A model generated the notes under the pieces. That model did not search any database. It was not told the origin of the DNA and saw only the letters and a program-made list of their open reading frames with translations. The position numbers and the translations under genes were made by a program. From the NCBI RefSeq assembly GCF_014648995.1, contig NZ_BMSE01000023.1:62001-126000 (forward strand): a stretch of DNA of 64,000 bases, read 5' to 3'. Source of the stretch: Streptomyces massasporeus. Lineage in GTDB: Bacteria > Actinomycetota > Actinomycetes > Streptomycetales > Streptomycetaceae. Of the stretch, positions 7,803 through 16,007 are shown one piece after another (positions within the stretch are counted from its first letter, which is position 1; each line of letters begins with the position of its first letter).

Positions 7803-7987
7803 GCTGGCGCGCGGAGCTGAGAGCGGGCCGAGAGCCGCATGGGAACGCGCTGTGGAGTTGGAGATTTCGTGGACCAATCGCCTTTGTGTGCACACAACTT
7901 GCCGCCCTCGGCGGCCATGTTTTCGAAAGCCGGTACGGATACCGCCGGTAACATATCTGAATTCCCCTCGTTTTGAACCTGGGTCAT
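7799..7987 (-). CDS. Small TTA-containing ORF coupled to galU
   Basis: 62 codons, beginning MTQVQNEGNSDMLPAV. ATG 7987 has AAGGAG 5 nt upstream, one of the best ribosome binding sites in the window. Codon 13 is TTA (7949-7951), the codon read by bldA tRNA. The TGA overlaps the galU start (ATGA). Codon use is less GC-rich than in its neighbours and I do not recognise the peptide, so it may be a regulatory leader peptide rather than a functional protein. If translated, galU synthesis would depend on bldA by coupling. Confidence 0.5.
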   Translation of the reverse strand: MTQVQNEGNSDMLPAVSVPAFENMAAEGGKLCAHKGDWSTKSPTPQRVPMRLSARSQLRAPA

Positions 7988-8144
7988 CCGAACTCCTTGT
8001 TACCTGTCAGTCGCATGTGCGAAAGTGAGCCGCCTCACAGCCGAGTCCGCAGCTGACGCGGCATAGGTATGCACCAATCACCCACCTGCTTTCCGACGGA
8101 CGCGCAATTCGCATGCCGTTCTGCGGCTGGAAGGAAATGGTTCC

Positions 8145-10010
8145 GTGCAATCCCCCAACCCCCCACGCCCGCCGTACCCGCCACGACCCGGAGCGGGGCC
8201 GGCGGAGTCCGATCGCAATCTCCTCGCCCGGGTCGGCGAACCCGCCGAAGGGCCGCGCGCCGTCGCGCTGTTGCTGGCACGGCACTGGCGCGCGGTCTAT
8301 GAGTACGCCGTGATCTGCCTCGCGGCCTCGGAGGACTCCGCGGCCATGGCGGCGGCCGCCGCCTTCCGCAGGGAACTGGCCCGGCCGGGCGGCGGCGCCC
8401 TGCGTCCGCGGCTGCTCACCGCCGTCCGGGAGACGGTCGGGGAGTGGGCCGCCGACGACGGCATTTCCACCGTGCTGCCGGAACTCCGCAAAACCGTCGG
8501 CGCCCGGGGTCTGCGCGCCGCCCGGCCGGGGACACCCGAAAGGCGGCGCCTCGCGGAGCGCGCTTTCCGGGGCCTTCCGGGGGCTTCCCAATGCCTGCTC
8601 TGGCACACGGAGGTCGAGGCCGAGACCATATCCGTACCGGCCGGTCTGCTCGGGGTGGACGCAGCCATCGCGTCGGCCGCCCTGGAGCAGGCGCGCGAGC
8701 AATTCCGGACCGGGTGCGTACGCGCGCACCGGGAACTCGCACCGACGCAGGAATGCCGCTACTACAACCGCCTGTTGGACGTTCCCATGCGTCGCGGCGG
8801 GGCGTTGCTGCCGGATGTGCAGCGGCATCTCATGGCCTGCCGCTACTGCCGTCACGCCGCCGAACAACTCAGTCATTTCGAGGGCGGTCTCGAAGACCTG
8901 CTCGTCGAGACGGTGCTCGGCTGGGGCGCCCGCCGCTACCTGGAATCACGACCGGGCCGCGACGAGGGCCGGCGCGCCCTGCCCGCGGGCGGACGCCACC
9001 GCATGCGGCCTCGTGACCTGCCGGCGACCGGCCGGCCCGGGTCGCCGAGGCGGCACACCAAGGCGCTGGCCGCCGCGATCGGGGTGACCTCCCTCGTGCT
9101 GCTCGCAACCCTCCTCGCCGCCCGGGGCTGGACGGAGGAGGGCGGCACCGGCGACCCGCAGGCCACCTGGGGCGCGGTCAGCGGCCACTCCGTCGACCCG
9201 GACCGCGCGGGCCCCTCGTCCGTCGAGCCGGACTCCACGCAGTCCTCGTCCGCCGTCTCCCCGTCGGCTGCCTCCGTCGGCAGCTCCGCAGAAGTGGCCC
9301 GGGGACGGCTGCGCAACCTCGACGACAACCTGTGCCTGGACGTCCCGGGCGGGCGGACCCGGGCGGACGCCCGCATCGTGCTGTCCGCCTGCTCCACGAG
9401 CGGGTCCCAGCAGTGGTCGTACCAGGACGACGGCGTTCTGCGCAGCGCCGCCGACCCCACCCTGTGCCTCGGCTCCGACACGGCCAAGGGCTCGGTCGTC
9501 CTGGCCGGCTGCCTCGTACACGCCGGGGTCGTCCGCTACGACCTGACCGTGCGCGGCGAACTCCTGCCCCGCGGCGGCAAGGGACGGGCCCTGACCCCCG
9601 GCAAGGGCCGGGACGTGATCGTCACCGGCCGGGACGGGTCCGAGGCGCAACGCTGGGCACTGGAACCGGCCGCCGCGCCCGGAGGTTCGGGGGAGTCCCG
9701 GGAGAAGCGGGCCGAGGACACTCCGCGGGAGAGCCGTGGGCAGCGCACCCGGCGACCGCACGACGACACCCCGCCCGGGCCGCCGGACACCGCACCCCGG
9801 GATCTGCCGCAGGAGCGCTACGAGACGAGGTTCGCGCAGGTCGGCTGCTGCGAGGACGCCGAGCCCGGCGCCGACGAAGCGGCCGCGGGGCCCGGCCCCG
9901 ACGTCCTCGGTCCGGCGACCGCGACCGTGGCCGACGCCGTGACGAAGGTGCACTCCGTCGCACTGCCGGCGGACGCCGTTACGGCAGTGCACTCCGTAGC
10001 CCTGCCGTAG
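8145..10010 (+). CDS. Sigma-like/zinc-finger protein fused to a ricin-type lectin domain
   Basis: 621 residues in four parts. Residues 1-180 resemble a degenerate ECF sigma factor (LLARHWRAVYEYAVICL as region 2, CLLWHTEVEAETISVPAGLLG as region 4). Around residues 228-235 HLMACRYC fits the HxxxCxxC zinc-binding anti-sigma motif. One membrane segment follows (ALAAAIGVTSLVLLATLLAA, about 306-325), then a Ser-rich linker and a ricin B-like domain with the QxW motifs SQQW and AQRW. The lectin part would lie outside the cell. The end is a 13-residue near-repeat (DAVTKVHSVALP/DAVTAVHSVALP). GTG 8145 has AAGGAAA upstream. The function is unknown; a membrane sensor is plausible. Confidence 0.75.
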   Translation: MQSPNPPRPPYPPRPGAGPAESDRNLLARVGEPAEGPRAVALLLARHWRAVYEYAVICLAASEDSAAMAAAAAFRRELARPGGGALRPRLLTAVRETVGEWAADDGISTVLPELRKTVGARGLRAARPGTPERRRLAERAFRGLPGASQCLLWHTEVEAETISVPAGLLGVDAAIASAALEQAREQFRTGCVRAHRELAPTQECRYYNRLLDVPMRRGGALLPDVQRHLMACRYCRHAAEQLSHFEGGLEDLLVETVLGWGARRYLESRPGRDEGRRALPAGGRHRMRPRDLPATGRPGSPRRHTKALAAAIGVTSLVLLATLLAARGWTEEGGTGDPQATWGAVSGHSVDPDRAGPSSVEPDSTQSSSAVSPSAASVGSSAEVARGRLRNLDDNLCLDVPGGRTRADARIVLSACSTSGSQQWSYQDDGVLRSAADPTLCLGSDTAKGSVVLAGCLVHAGVVRYDLTVRGELLPRGGKGRALTPGKGRDVIVTGRDGSEAQRWALEPAAAPGGSGESREKRAEDTPRESRGQRTRRPHDDTPPGPPDTAPRDLPQERYETRFAQVGCCEDAEPGADEAAAGPGPDVLGPATATVADAVTKVHSVALPADAVTAVHSVALP

Positions 10011-10016
10011 AACGGG

Positions 10017-10046
10017 CACGGGGTCGCCCGGGTGGGCGGCCCCGTG
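10017..10046 (+). terminator. Terminator after the sigma/ricin gene
   Basis: CACGGGGTCGCCC (10017-10029) pairs with GGGCGGCCCCGTG (10034-10046), 13 pairs with one G-U, loop GGGT. It starts 7 nt after the stop codon. Confidence 0.75.
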
Positions 10047-10192
10047 GGCACGGGATCTGCGCCGGGAGCGGACGCGAGGGTGGGGCGGCCGGGCGAGACG
10101 GGCGGCGAGGCATGGCCGAGAGGCGCCTGGCATCGAACCGGAACAAACTGGTACTCCTCCTGAGTCCGCCCGCAGAACCCAGGGAGTCACTC

Positions 10193-12577
10193 ATGCCCGA
10201 GGCCCCGCGCCAGGACAGCAGGACCGCGCCGACCGACGAGGAACTGCGCACGCTGGACGCCCACTGGCGGGCCGCCAACTACCTGGCGGCCGGTCAGATC
10301 TACCTGCTGGCGAACCCCCTGCTCACCGAGCCGTTGCGGCCCGAGCACATCAAGCCGCGGCTGCTGGGCCACTGGGGCACCTCACCCGGGCTGAACCTCG
10401 TCCACACCCACCTCAACCGGGTGATCAAGGCACGCGAGCTGGACGCCCTGTGCATCTGGGGCCCGGGCCACGGCGGGCCGTCGGTCCTCGCCAACTCCTG
10501 GCTGGAGGGCAGTTACAGCGAGAAGTACCCGGACGCCTCCCGGGACGCGCAGGGCATGGAGCTGCTCATGCGGCAGTTCTCCTTCCCCGGCGGCGTGCCC
10601 AGCCACGTCGCCCCGGAGGTGCCCGGCTCGATCCACGAGGGCGGCGAACTCGGCTACTCCCTCGCCCACGCCTACGGCGCCGCCCTCGACAACCCGGACC
10701 TGCTGGTGACCTGCGTGATCGGCGACGGCGAGGCGGAGACCGGCCCGCTCGCCGGGTCCTGGCACGCCAACAAGTTCCTCGACCCCGTCCACGACGGCGC
10801 CGTCCTGCCGATCCTGCACCTCAACGGCTACAAGATCGCCAACCCGACCGTGCTGTCCCGCCTCCCCGAGGAGGAGCTCGACGCGCTGCTGCGCGGCTAC
10901 GGCCACGAGCCGATCCACGTCGCCGGCGACGATCCGGCCACCGTCCACCGCGCCATGGCCGAGGCCATGGACACCGCGCTCGACCGCATCGCCGCCGCAC
11001 AGCGCGCCGCCCGCGAGGACGGCGTGACCGAGCGCCCGCACTGGCCGGTGATCGTGCTGCACACCCCCAAGGGCTGGACCGGCCCGGCCGAGGTCGACGG
11101 CGAACCGGTCGAGGGCACCTGGCGCGCCCACCAGGTGCCGCTGTCCGGCGTCCGCGACAACCCCGACCACCTGCGGCAGCTGGAGTCCTGGCTGCGCTCG
11201 TACCGCCCCGAGGAGTTGTTCGACGCCGAGGGCCGCCCGGTCGCGGACGTCCTCGCCTGCGTCCCCGACGGCACCAGGCGCCTCGGCGCCACCCCGTACG
11301 CCAACGGCGGACTGCTCGTCCGCGACCTGCCGGTCCCGTCCCTGGACGACTTCGCCGTACCCGTCGACAAACCCGGCACGACCATGCACGAGCCGACCCG
11401 GGTCCTCGGCGACCTCCTCGCCCGGGTCATGCGCGACACCGCCGACCGCCGCGACTTCCGCCTCGTCGGCCCGGACGAGACCGCCTCCAACCGGCTCCAG
11501 GCCGTCTACGCCGCCAGCGGCAAGGCCTGGCAGGCCGGGACCCTGCCCGTGGACGAGCACCTCGACCGGCACGGCCGGGTGATGGAGATCCTCTCCGAAC
11601 ACCTCTGCCAGGGCTGGCTGGAGGGCTACCTCCTCACCGGCCGGCACGGGCTGTTCTCCTGCTACGAGGCGTTCGTGCACATCGTCGACTCCATGGTCAA
11701 CCAGCACATCAAGTGGCTGCGCACCTCGCGCAGGCTGCCCTGGCGGGCCCCCATCGCCTCCCTCAACTACCTGCTGACCTCGCATGTGTGGCGGCAGGAC
11801 CACAACGGCTTCTCCCACCAGGACCCCGGCTTCGTCGACCACGTCCTCAACAAGAGCCCCGAGGTCGTCCGGGTCTACCTCCCGCCGGACGCCAACACCC
11901 TGCTGTCCGTGGCGGACCACGCCCTGCGCAGCCGCGACTACGTCAACGTGATCGTCGCCGGCAAGCAGCCCTGCTTCGACTGGCTGTCGATGGACGAGGC
12001 CCGGGTCCACTGCGCCCGCGGTGCCGGCATCTGGGAATGGGCGGGCACCGAGGACGGCGCCGATCCCGACGTCGTGCTGGCCTGCGCCGGTGACGTCCCC
12101 ACCCAGGAGACCCTGGCCGCCGCACACCTGCTGCGCCGCCACCTGCCCGAGCTGTCCGTCCGGGTCGTGAACGTCGTCGACCTCGCCCGGCTGCTGCCCC
12201 AGGGGGAGCACCCGCACGGCATGAGCGACTTCGAGTACGACGGCCTGTTCACCACCGACAAGCCGGTGATCTTCGCCTACCACGGCTACCCCTGGCTGAT
12301 CCACCGCCTGGCCTACCGCCGCACCGGCCACCAGAACCTGCACGTGCGCGGCTACAAGGAGGCCGGCACCACGACCACGCCGTTCGACATGGTCGTCCGC
12401 AACGACCTCGACCGCTACCGCCTGGTCATGGACGTCATCGACCGCGTCCCCGGCCTCGCGGTCCGCGCCACGGCCGTACGCCAGCGGATGGCCGACGCCC
12501 GCACCCGCCACCACGCCTGGATCCGCGAGCACGGAACCGACCTGCCGGAAGTCGCCGAGTGGAGCTGGAACGCCTGA
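10193..12577 (+). CDS. xfp: Xylulose-5-phosphate/fructose-6-phosphate phosphoketolase
   Basis: TPP-dependent enzyme that splits xylulose-5-P or fructose-6-P with phosphate to acetyl phosphate plus glyceraldehyde-3-P or erythrose-4-P. 794 residues, the normal size. HWGTSPGLN (60-68) and GPGHGG (90-95) are substrate and TPP motifs, GDGEAETGP (177-185) is the Mg-TPP motif, and the C-terminal domain has HNGFSHQDPGF and VRGYKEAGTTTTPFDM. ATG 10193 has AGGGAG 6 nt upstream. It stands alone between a terminator and dedA; no acetate kinase or phosphotransacetylase gene is next to it. Confidence 0.95.
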   Translation: MPEAPRQDSRTAPTDEELRTLDAHWRAANYLAAGQIYLLANPLLTEPLRPEHIKPRLLGHWGTSPGLNLVHTHLNRVIKARELDALCIWGPGHGGPSVLANSWLEGSYSEKYPDASRDAQGMELLMRQFSFPGGVPSHVAPEVPGSIHEGGELGYSLAHAYGAALDNPDLLVTCVIGDGEAETGPLAGSWHANKFLDPVHDGAVLPILHLNGYKIANPTVLSRLPEEELDALLRGYGHEPIHVAGDDPATVHRAMAEAMDTALDRIAAAQRAAREDGVTERPHWPVIVLHTPKGWTGPAEVDGEPVEGTWRAHQVPLSGVRDNPDHLRQLESWLRSYRPEELFDAEGRPVADVLACVPDGTRRLGATPYANGGLLVRDLPVPSLDDFAVPVDKPGTTMHEPTRVLGDLLARVMRDTADRRDFRLVGPDETASNRLQAVYAASGKAWQAGTLPVDEHLDRHGRVMEILSEHLCQGWLEGYLLTGRHGLFSCYEAFVHIVDSMVNQHIKWLRTSRRLPWRAPIASLNYLLTSHVWRQDHNGFSHQDPGFVDHVLNKSPEVVRVYLPPDANTLLSVADHALRSRDYVNVIVAGKQPCFDWLSMDEARVHCARGAGIWEWAGTEDGADPDVVLACAGDVPTQETLAAAHLLRRHLPELSVRVVNVVDLARLLPQGEHPHGMSDFEYDGLFTTDKPVIFAYHGYPWLIHRLAYRRTGHQNLHVRGYKEAGTTTTPFDMVVRNDLDRYRLVMDVIDRVPGLAVRATAVRQRMADARTRHHAWIREHGTDLPEVAEWSWNA

Positions 12578-12606
12578 GCCGCAGGGGACGTCCTAGGAGC
12601 CGGTAG

Positions 12607-12629
12607 GCTTCCCGTGCACGCAGGGAAGC
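12607..12629 (+). promoter_or_regulatory. Inverted repeat between xfp and dedA
   Basis: GCTTCCC (12607-12613) pairs with GGGAAGC (12623-12629) around a 9-nt loop, 31 bp before the dedA start. It could be a weak terminator of xfp or part of the dedA leader; there is no U-run. Confidence 0.35.
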
Positions 12630-12659
12630 TCGCAGGAAGCCCAGGGAAAGGAACCGGCG

Positions 12660-13298
12660 TTGCACGTCCAGGAGTGGCTCGAAACCGTACCCGCCGTCGC
12701 CGTATACGCACTGGTGGGGCTGGTCATCGGCCTGGAGAGCCTGGGCATCCCGCTGCCGGGCGAGATCATCCTCGTCTCCTCCGCCCTGCTGGCGTCCCAG
12801 CACGGCGAGATCGACCCCGTCGTCCTCGGCGCCAGCGCCACCGCCGGCGCCATCATCGGCGACTCGATCGGCTACGCCATCGGCCGCAAGGGCGGACGGC
12901 CCCTGCTGGCCTGGCTGGGCAACAAGTTCCCCAAGCACTTCAGCGAGGGCCACATCGCCACCGCCGAGCGTTCCTTCGAGAAGTGGGGCATGTGGGCCGT
13001 CTTCTTCGGCCGGTTCGTCGCCCTGCTCCGGATCTTCGCGGGCCCCCTCGCCGGCGTGCTGCGCATGCCGTACTGGAAGTTCCTCATCGCCAACGTCCTC
13101 GGCGGCATCGTCTGGGCGGGCGGCACGACCGCGGTCATCTACTACGTCGGCATCGTCGCGGAGTCCTGGCTGAAGCGCTTCTCGTGGCTGGGTCTGGTGG
13201 CGGCGGTCCTGGTGGGCCTCACGTCCATGCTGGTGATCAAGCGCAAGGCGAAGAAGGCGGGCCAGAACCTGGAAGCGGCAGAAGCACAGGTTCCTTAG
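12660..13298 (+). CDS. DedA family membrane protein
   Basis: 212 residues, typical for DedA/SNARE-associated proteins, which act in membrane-lipid homeostasis, probably as proton-coupled lipid transporters. Hallmarks: SLGIPLPGEIILVSSALLA near residue 29, GDSIGYAIGRKGG, and FGRFVALLRIFAGPLAGVLRM, the conserved arginine-rich segment. Four to five hydrophobic segments; a Lys/Ala-rich cytoplasmic tail. TTG 12660 is preceded by AAAGGAA with good spacing and no ATG or GTG fits better. It is followed by the dispersed repeat and converges on the carbonic anhydrase gene. Confidence 0.9.
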   Translation: MHVQEWLETVPAVAVYALVGLVIGLESLGIPLPGEIILVSSALLASQHGEIDPVVLGASATAGAIIGDSIGYAIGRKGGRPLLAWLGNKFPKHFSEGHIATAERSFEKWGMWAVFFGRFVALLRIFAGPLAGVLRMPYWKFLIANVLGGIVWAGGTTAVIYYVGIVAESWLKRFSWLGLVAAVLVGLTSMLVIKRKAKKAGQNLEAAEAQVP

Positions 13299-13350
13299 GG
13301 GCGCGGGGCTGTGTCGATATGCGGCTCCGCCGCGTGGACGCGAGCAACCA
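13299..13350. repeat. Dispersed Streptomyces extragenic palindrome, copy 2
   Basis: Same element as at 2.3 kb but inverted: GGGGCGCGGGGCTGTGTCG followed by ATATGCGGC-TCC-GCCGC. It begins right at the dedA stop codon and fills the convergent junction with the carbonic anhydrase gene. Confidence 0.8.
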
Positions 13351-13376
13351 CCCACGACCCACGCCCGTCGAACCAC

Positions 13377-13904
13377 CTACGCGTGCACGTCCCGATGCGC
13401 CTTCGCCAACTCGGCGTACATCGTGCCGTTGAGGGTGACGCCCTGCCGCTCCTCCTCCGACAGCTCCCGCCGAACCTTCGCGGGAACCCCCGCCACCAGT
13501 GACCCGGGCGGCACGACCATCCCCTGCGGCACCAGCGCCTGCGCGGCGACGAGCGACCCGGCCCCGATCACCGCCCCGTTCAGCACCGTCGCGCCCATCC
13601 CGATCAGACAGTCGTCCTCGACCGTCGCCCCGTGCACCACCGCGTTGTGCCCGATGCTCACCCGCTCCCCGACGTTCACCGGGAATCCCGGATCGGCGTG
13701 GAGCGTGCAGTTGTCCTGGACGTTGCTGCTCGCCCCAACGGAGATCGTCTCGACGTCGCCGCGCACCACGGCTCCGTACCAGACGCTCGCCCCCGCCCCC
13801 AGCGTCACGCCCCCGATCACCGACGCCGTCGGCGCCACGAACGCCGTCGCGTCGATCTCCGGCTCTCTGCCGCCGATCCCGGTGATCATCGCCCGCTGCG
13901 CCAT
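13377..13904 (-). CDS. Gamma-class carbonic anhydrase-like protein
   Basis: 175 residues forming a left-handed beta-helix of hexapeptide repeats (VAPTASVIGGVTLGAGASVW). The three zinc-binding histidines are in place: NCTLH, then GHNAVVH supplies two. RGDVETISVGASSNVQDN is the family signature. These cytoplasmic trimers bind zinc; many members hydrate CO2, but activity is not guaranteed. ATG 13904 has GGGAGG 6 nt upstream. It is divergent from the acyltransferase gene, another beta-helix protein. Confidence 0.9.
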   Translation of the reverse strand: MAQRAMITGIGGREPEIDATAFVAPTASVIGGVTLGAGASVWYGAVVRGDVETISVGASSNVQDNCTLHADPGFPVNVGERVSIGHNAVVHGATVEDDCLIGMGATVLNGAVIGAGSLVAAQALVPQGMVVPPGSLVAGVPAKVRRELSEEERQGVTLNGTMYAELAKAHRDVHA

Positions 13905-14004
13905 GTCCGCCTCCCGAAACGTCGTAGACAACGCGCACACCGTACGCCACCCGGTGGGGCGAAGATCACAGGCCACCGACGCCGCGGGCGGAGCTACCGC
14001 TGAG

Positions 14005-14016
14005 TACCGTGAGCTC
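14005..14016 (+). promoter_or_regulatory. Leaderless -10 element for the acyltransferase gene
   Basis: TACCGT, six bases (GAGCTC), then GTG 14017. No Shine-Dalgarno is seen. Confidence 0.4.
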
Positions 14017-14814
14017 GTGCCGAAGCGCAAGAACACGTTCTCATCCTGGCGGCGGAGCCTCACGCAGCGCGCCGTCCACGCGGGCTGGGCGTGGTTGCAG
14101 CGGACGGCCTCCGTCACGGCCGAGCACCCCGGCCGGTACCGCTTCGGTGCGATGGGAACAGGTACCAGACTCGCCTTCCCGCTCGGCACGGTCTTCGGCG
14201 AGCCGTGGATCCATCTCGGCTCCCACTGCATCATCGGCGAGCAGGTCACCCTCACCGCCGGCCTGATGCCCGACCTCGACCTCGGCCCGGACCCGATCCT
14301 GCGCCTCGGCGACGGCGTCGTCCTGGGCCGCGGCAGCCACGTCATCGCCGACACGACGGTCACGATCGGCAGCGACTGCTACTTCGGCCCGTACGTCTAC
14401 GTCACGTCCACGAACCACTCCTACGACGATCCGCACGAGCCGATCGGCAAGCAGTGGCCGCGGATGGAGCCCGTGGAGATCGGGCCCGGCTGCTGGATCG
14501 GCACGGGAGCGGTGATCCTGCCGGGCGCCCGGATCGGGCGGAACGTGGTGGTGGCCGCGGGTGCGGTCGTACGGGGCACGGTGCCCGACCACGCCGTGGT
14601 CGCGGGGGCGCCCGCCCGCGTCGTACGGCGCTGGACCGCCGCCGACGGCTGGCAGCCGCCGCTGCGCACCCCGGCGCCGGTGCCGATACCGGAGGGCGTC
14701 ACCCCCGAGCAGCTCCGTGCCCTGTCGGGCCTGGACGAGGAGACGGCGGCCCGGCTGGCGGAGCTGGACGAGGAGGCGGCGACGGGACTCGCGGAGCTGG
14801 AGCCGGGGGCCTGA
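14017..14814 (+). CDS. Hexapeptide-repeat acyltransferase (LbH, maltose O-acetyltransferase-like)
   Basis: 265 residues. A basic N-terminus (MPKRKNTFSSWRRSL) leads to a beta-helix with FGEPWIHLGSHCIIGEQ, GDGVVLGRGSHVIADTTVTIGS and IGPGCWIGTGAVILPGA, as in NodL/WbbJ-type O-acetyltransferases. The active-site region TSTNHSYDDP carries the catalytic His. Such enzymes transfer acetyl from acetyl-CoA to sugars or glycolipids. The C-terminal 60 residues are a Glu/Ala-rich extension with the repeat ARLAELDEEA. The start is set by the leaderless -10. Confidence 0.85.
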   Translation: MPKRKNTFSSWRRSLTQRAVHAGWAWLQRTASVTAEHPGRYRFGAMGTGTRLAFPLGTVFGEPWIHLGSHCIIGEQVTLTAGLMPDLDLGPDPILRLGDGVVLGRGSHVIADTTVTIGSDCYFGPYVYVTSTNHSYDDPHEPIGKQWPRMEPVEIGPGCWIGTGAVILPGARIGRNVVVAAGAVVRGTVPDHAVVAGAPARVVRRWTAADGWQPPLRTPAPVPIPEGVTPEQLRALSGLDEETAARLAELDEEAATGLAELEPGA

Positions 14815-15060
14815 ACCACCGGGTTCGCCCGCTGCGACGAGACCTCGGAGTCGCAGCCGGGTTCGCCCGATGCCACGTGACCTCGGAGTCGCGGCCGGGG
14901 TGGCTCGATGCCACGAGACCTCGGAGCCCAGCCGGGTTCGCCCGATGCCACGAGACGGCGGAGCCGAAGCGGCGCTCGCCCGACGCCATGAGACCTCGGA
15001 GCCGCAGCCGGTTCAACCCGGTGTCACGACACCCCCGGAGTCGCGGCCGGGTTCAGCCCG
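14815..15060. repeat. 38-bp minisatellite between convergent genes
   Basis: About six imperfect copies of CGGGTTCGCCCGATGCCACG-AGACCTCGGAGTCGCAGC. The last copy (CGGGTTCAGCCCGAGG) includes the stop codon and final Ser-Gly codons of the DMT gene on the opposite strand. The array fills the whole convergent junction. Confidence 0.85.
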
Positions 15061-15910
15061 AGGCCAGCAGGACCGTCCCCACCAGGGCCAGGCCCGCGCC
15101 CGCGGCCTGCACCGCCCGCAGCCGTTCGCGCAGGAAGCCCCGTGCCGCCGCGGCCGTCACCACCGGGTACAGGGAGGCCAGCACGGCCGCGACCGTCACC
15201 GGGCCGTGCTGTGCCGCGATCGAGTACGTGCCGTTGGCGGCGACGTCCGCGAGGCCGACGAAGGCGAGGGCGGGCAGGGTGCGCCAGGGGAAGCCGTCCG
15301 CCGGCAGGGCGGGCGCCCCGCGCCGCACCGACACGAACAGCGCGAGCCCGCCCGCGGCGACGTTCGTCACCCGCTGCACGAACAGGGCGAGGAACAGGCC
15401 GGTCAGTGTCGTCGACGCCTCGGCGATCAGGGCCATCACCGCGCCGAAGCCGAACGCCGCGAGCAGGGTCAGAACGATGGCCTGCCGCTGGACGGGAGCG
15501 CCGCGGAACTGGGGACCGCCCGCGAGGCACACACCCGCGACGGCCACCAGGATGCCGGTGAACTGCAGCAGGCCGGGGCGCTCGCCCAGCATCAGGCCCA
15601 CCCCGACCGGCACCGCCACGCCGATCGACCCCAGCGGAGAGACCACGCCCATGGGGCCCAGCGCGAGCGCCTTGTAGAAGGCGAGCATCGCCACCGGACC
15701 GACCAGCCCGGCCGCCACGGCGAACCACAGTTGCGGCCCCGCCTCGCTCCAGCCGCCGGTCGCCACCACGACCGCGCCGAGCACCACGACCGCGATCGAC
15801 TGCGAGACCACGACCACCGTGAGCGCGGGCGTGCGCCGGGTCAGCAGACCGCCGCCGAAGTCGGCCAGTCCCCACAGCAGGCTGGTGGCCAGGGCGAAGA
15901 GCGCTGTCAT
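15053..15910 (-). CDS. EamA/DMT family transporter
   Basis: 285 residues, about ten membrane segments in two EamA halves (SLLWGLADFGGGLL at the start; LASLYPVVTAAAARGFLRERL in the second half, the conserved EamA motif). Such proteins export amino acids or other metabolites. ATG 15910 has GCGAGG about 10 nt upstream. It is divergent from the XRE-cupin regulator, with a palindrome in between, so it is the likely target of that regulator. Its last codons lie in the minisatellite. Confidence 0.88.
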   Translation of the reverse strand: MTALFALATSLLWGLADFGGGLLTRRTPALTVVVVSQSIAVVVLGAVVVATGGWSEAGPQLWFAVAAGLVGPVAMLAFYKALALGPMGVVSPLGSIGVAVPVGVGLMLGERPGLLQFTGILVAVAGVCLAGGPQFRGAPVQRQAIVLTLLAAFGFGAVMALIAEASTTLTGLFLALFVQRVTNVAAGGLALFVSVRRGAPALPADGFPWRTLPALAFVGLADVAANGTYSIAAQHGPVTVAAVLASLYPVVTAAAARGFLRERLRAVQAAGAGLALVGTVLLASG

Positions 15911-15967
15911 GGGACGGATACCTCGCAGTACAGTTCAGTGAACGATCAGGTGAACCACACCATAGTG

Positions 15968-15982
15968 CAGTGCGTTGCACTG
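15968..15982. promoter_or_regulatory. Probable operator of the XRE-cupin regulator
   Basis: CAGTGC-GTT-GCACTG is a perfect 6-bp inverted repeat with a 3-bp centre, in the 97-bp region between the DMT gene and the regulator. The place and symmetry fit a dimeric HTH repressor controlling both genes. The assignment to this regulator is inferred from position. Confidence 0.6.
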
Positions 15983-16007
15983 TGTCATACAGAATATTGG
16001 ACGGAAC

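Noticed and set aside
7799..7895. GTG 7895 as the galU start
   Set aside because: It would add 31 residues with no similarity to GalU and ignores the ATGA overlap at 7799-7802.
8007..8876. 289-codon minus-strand frame before the sigma/ricin gene
   Set aside because: Overlaps the better-supported plus-strand gene, which has conserved motifs and a ribosome binding site; the minus product is Arg/Gly/Pro-rich noise.
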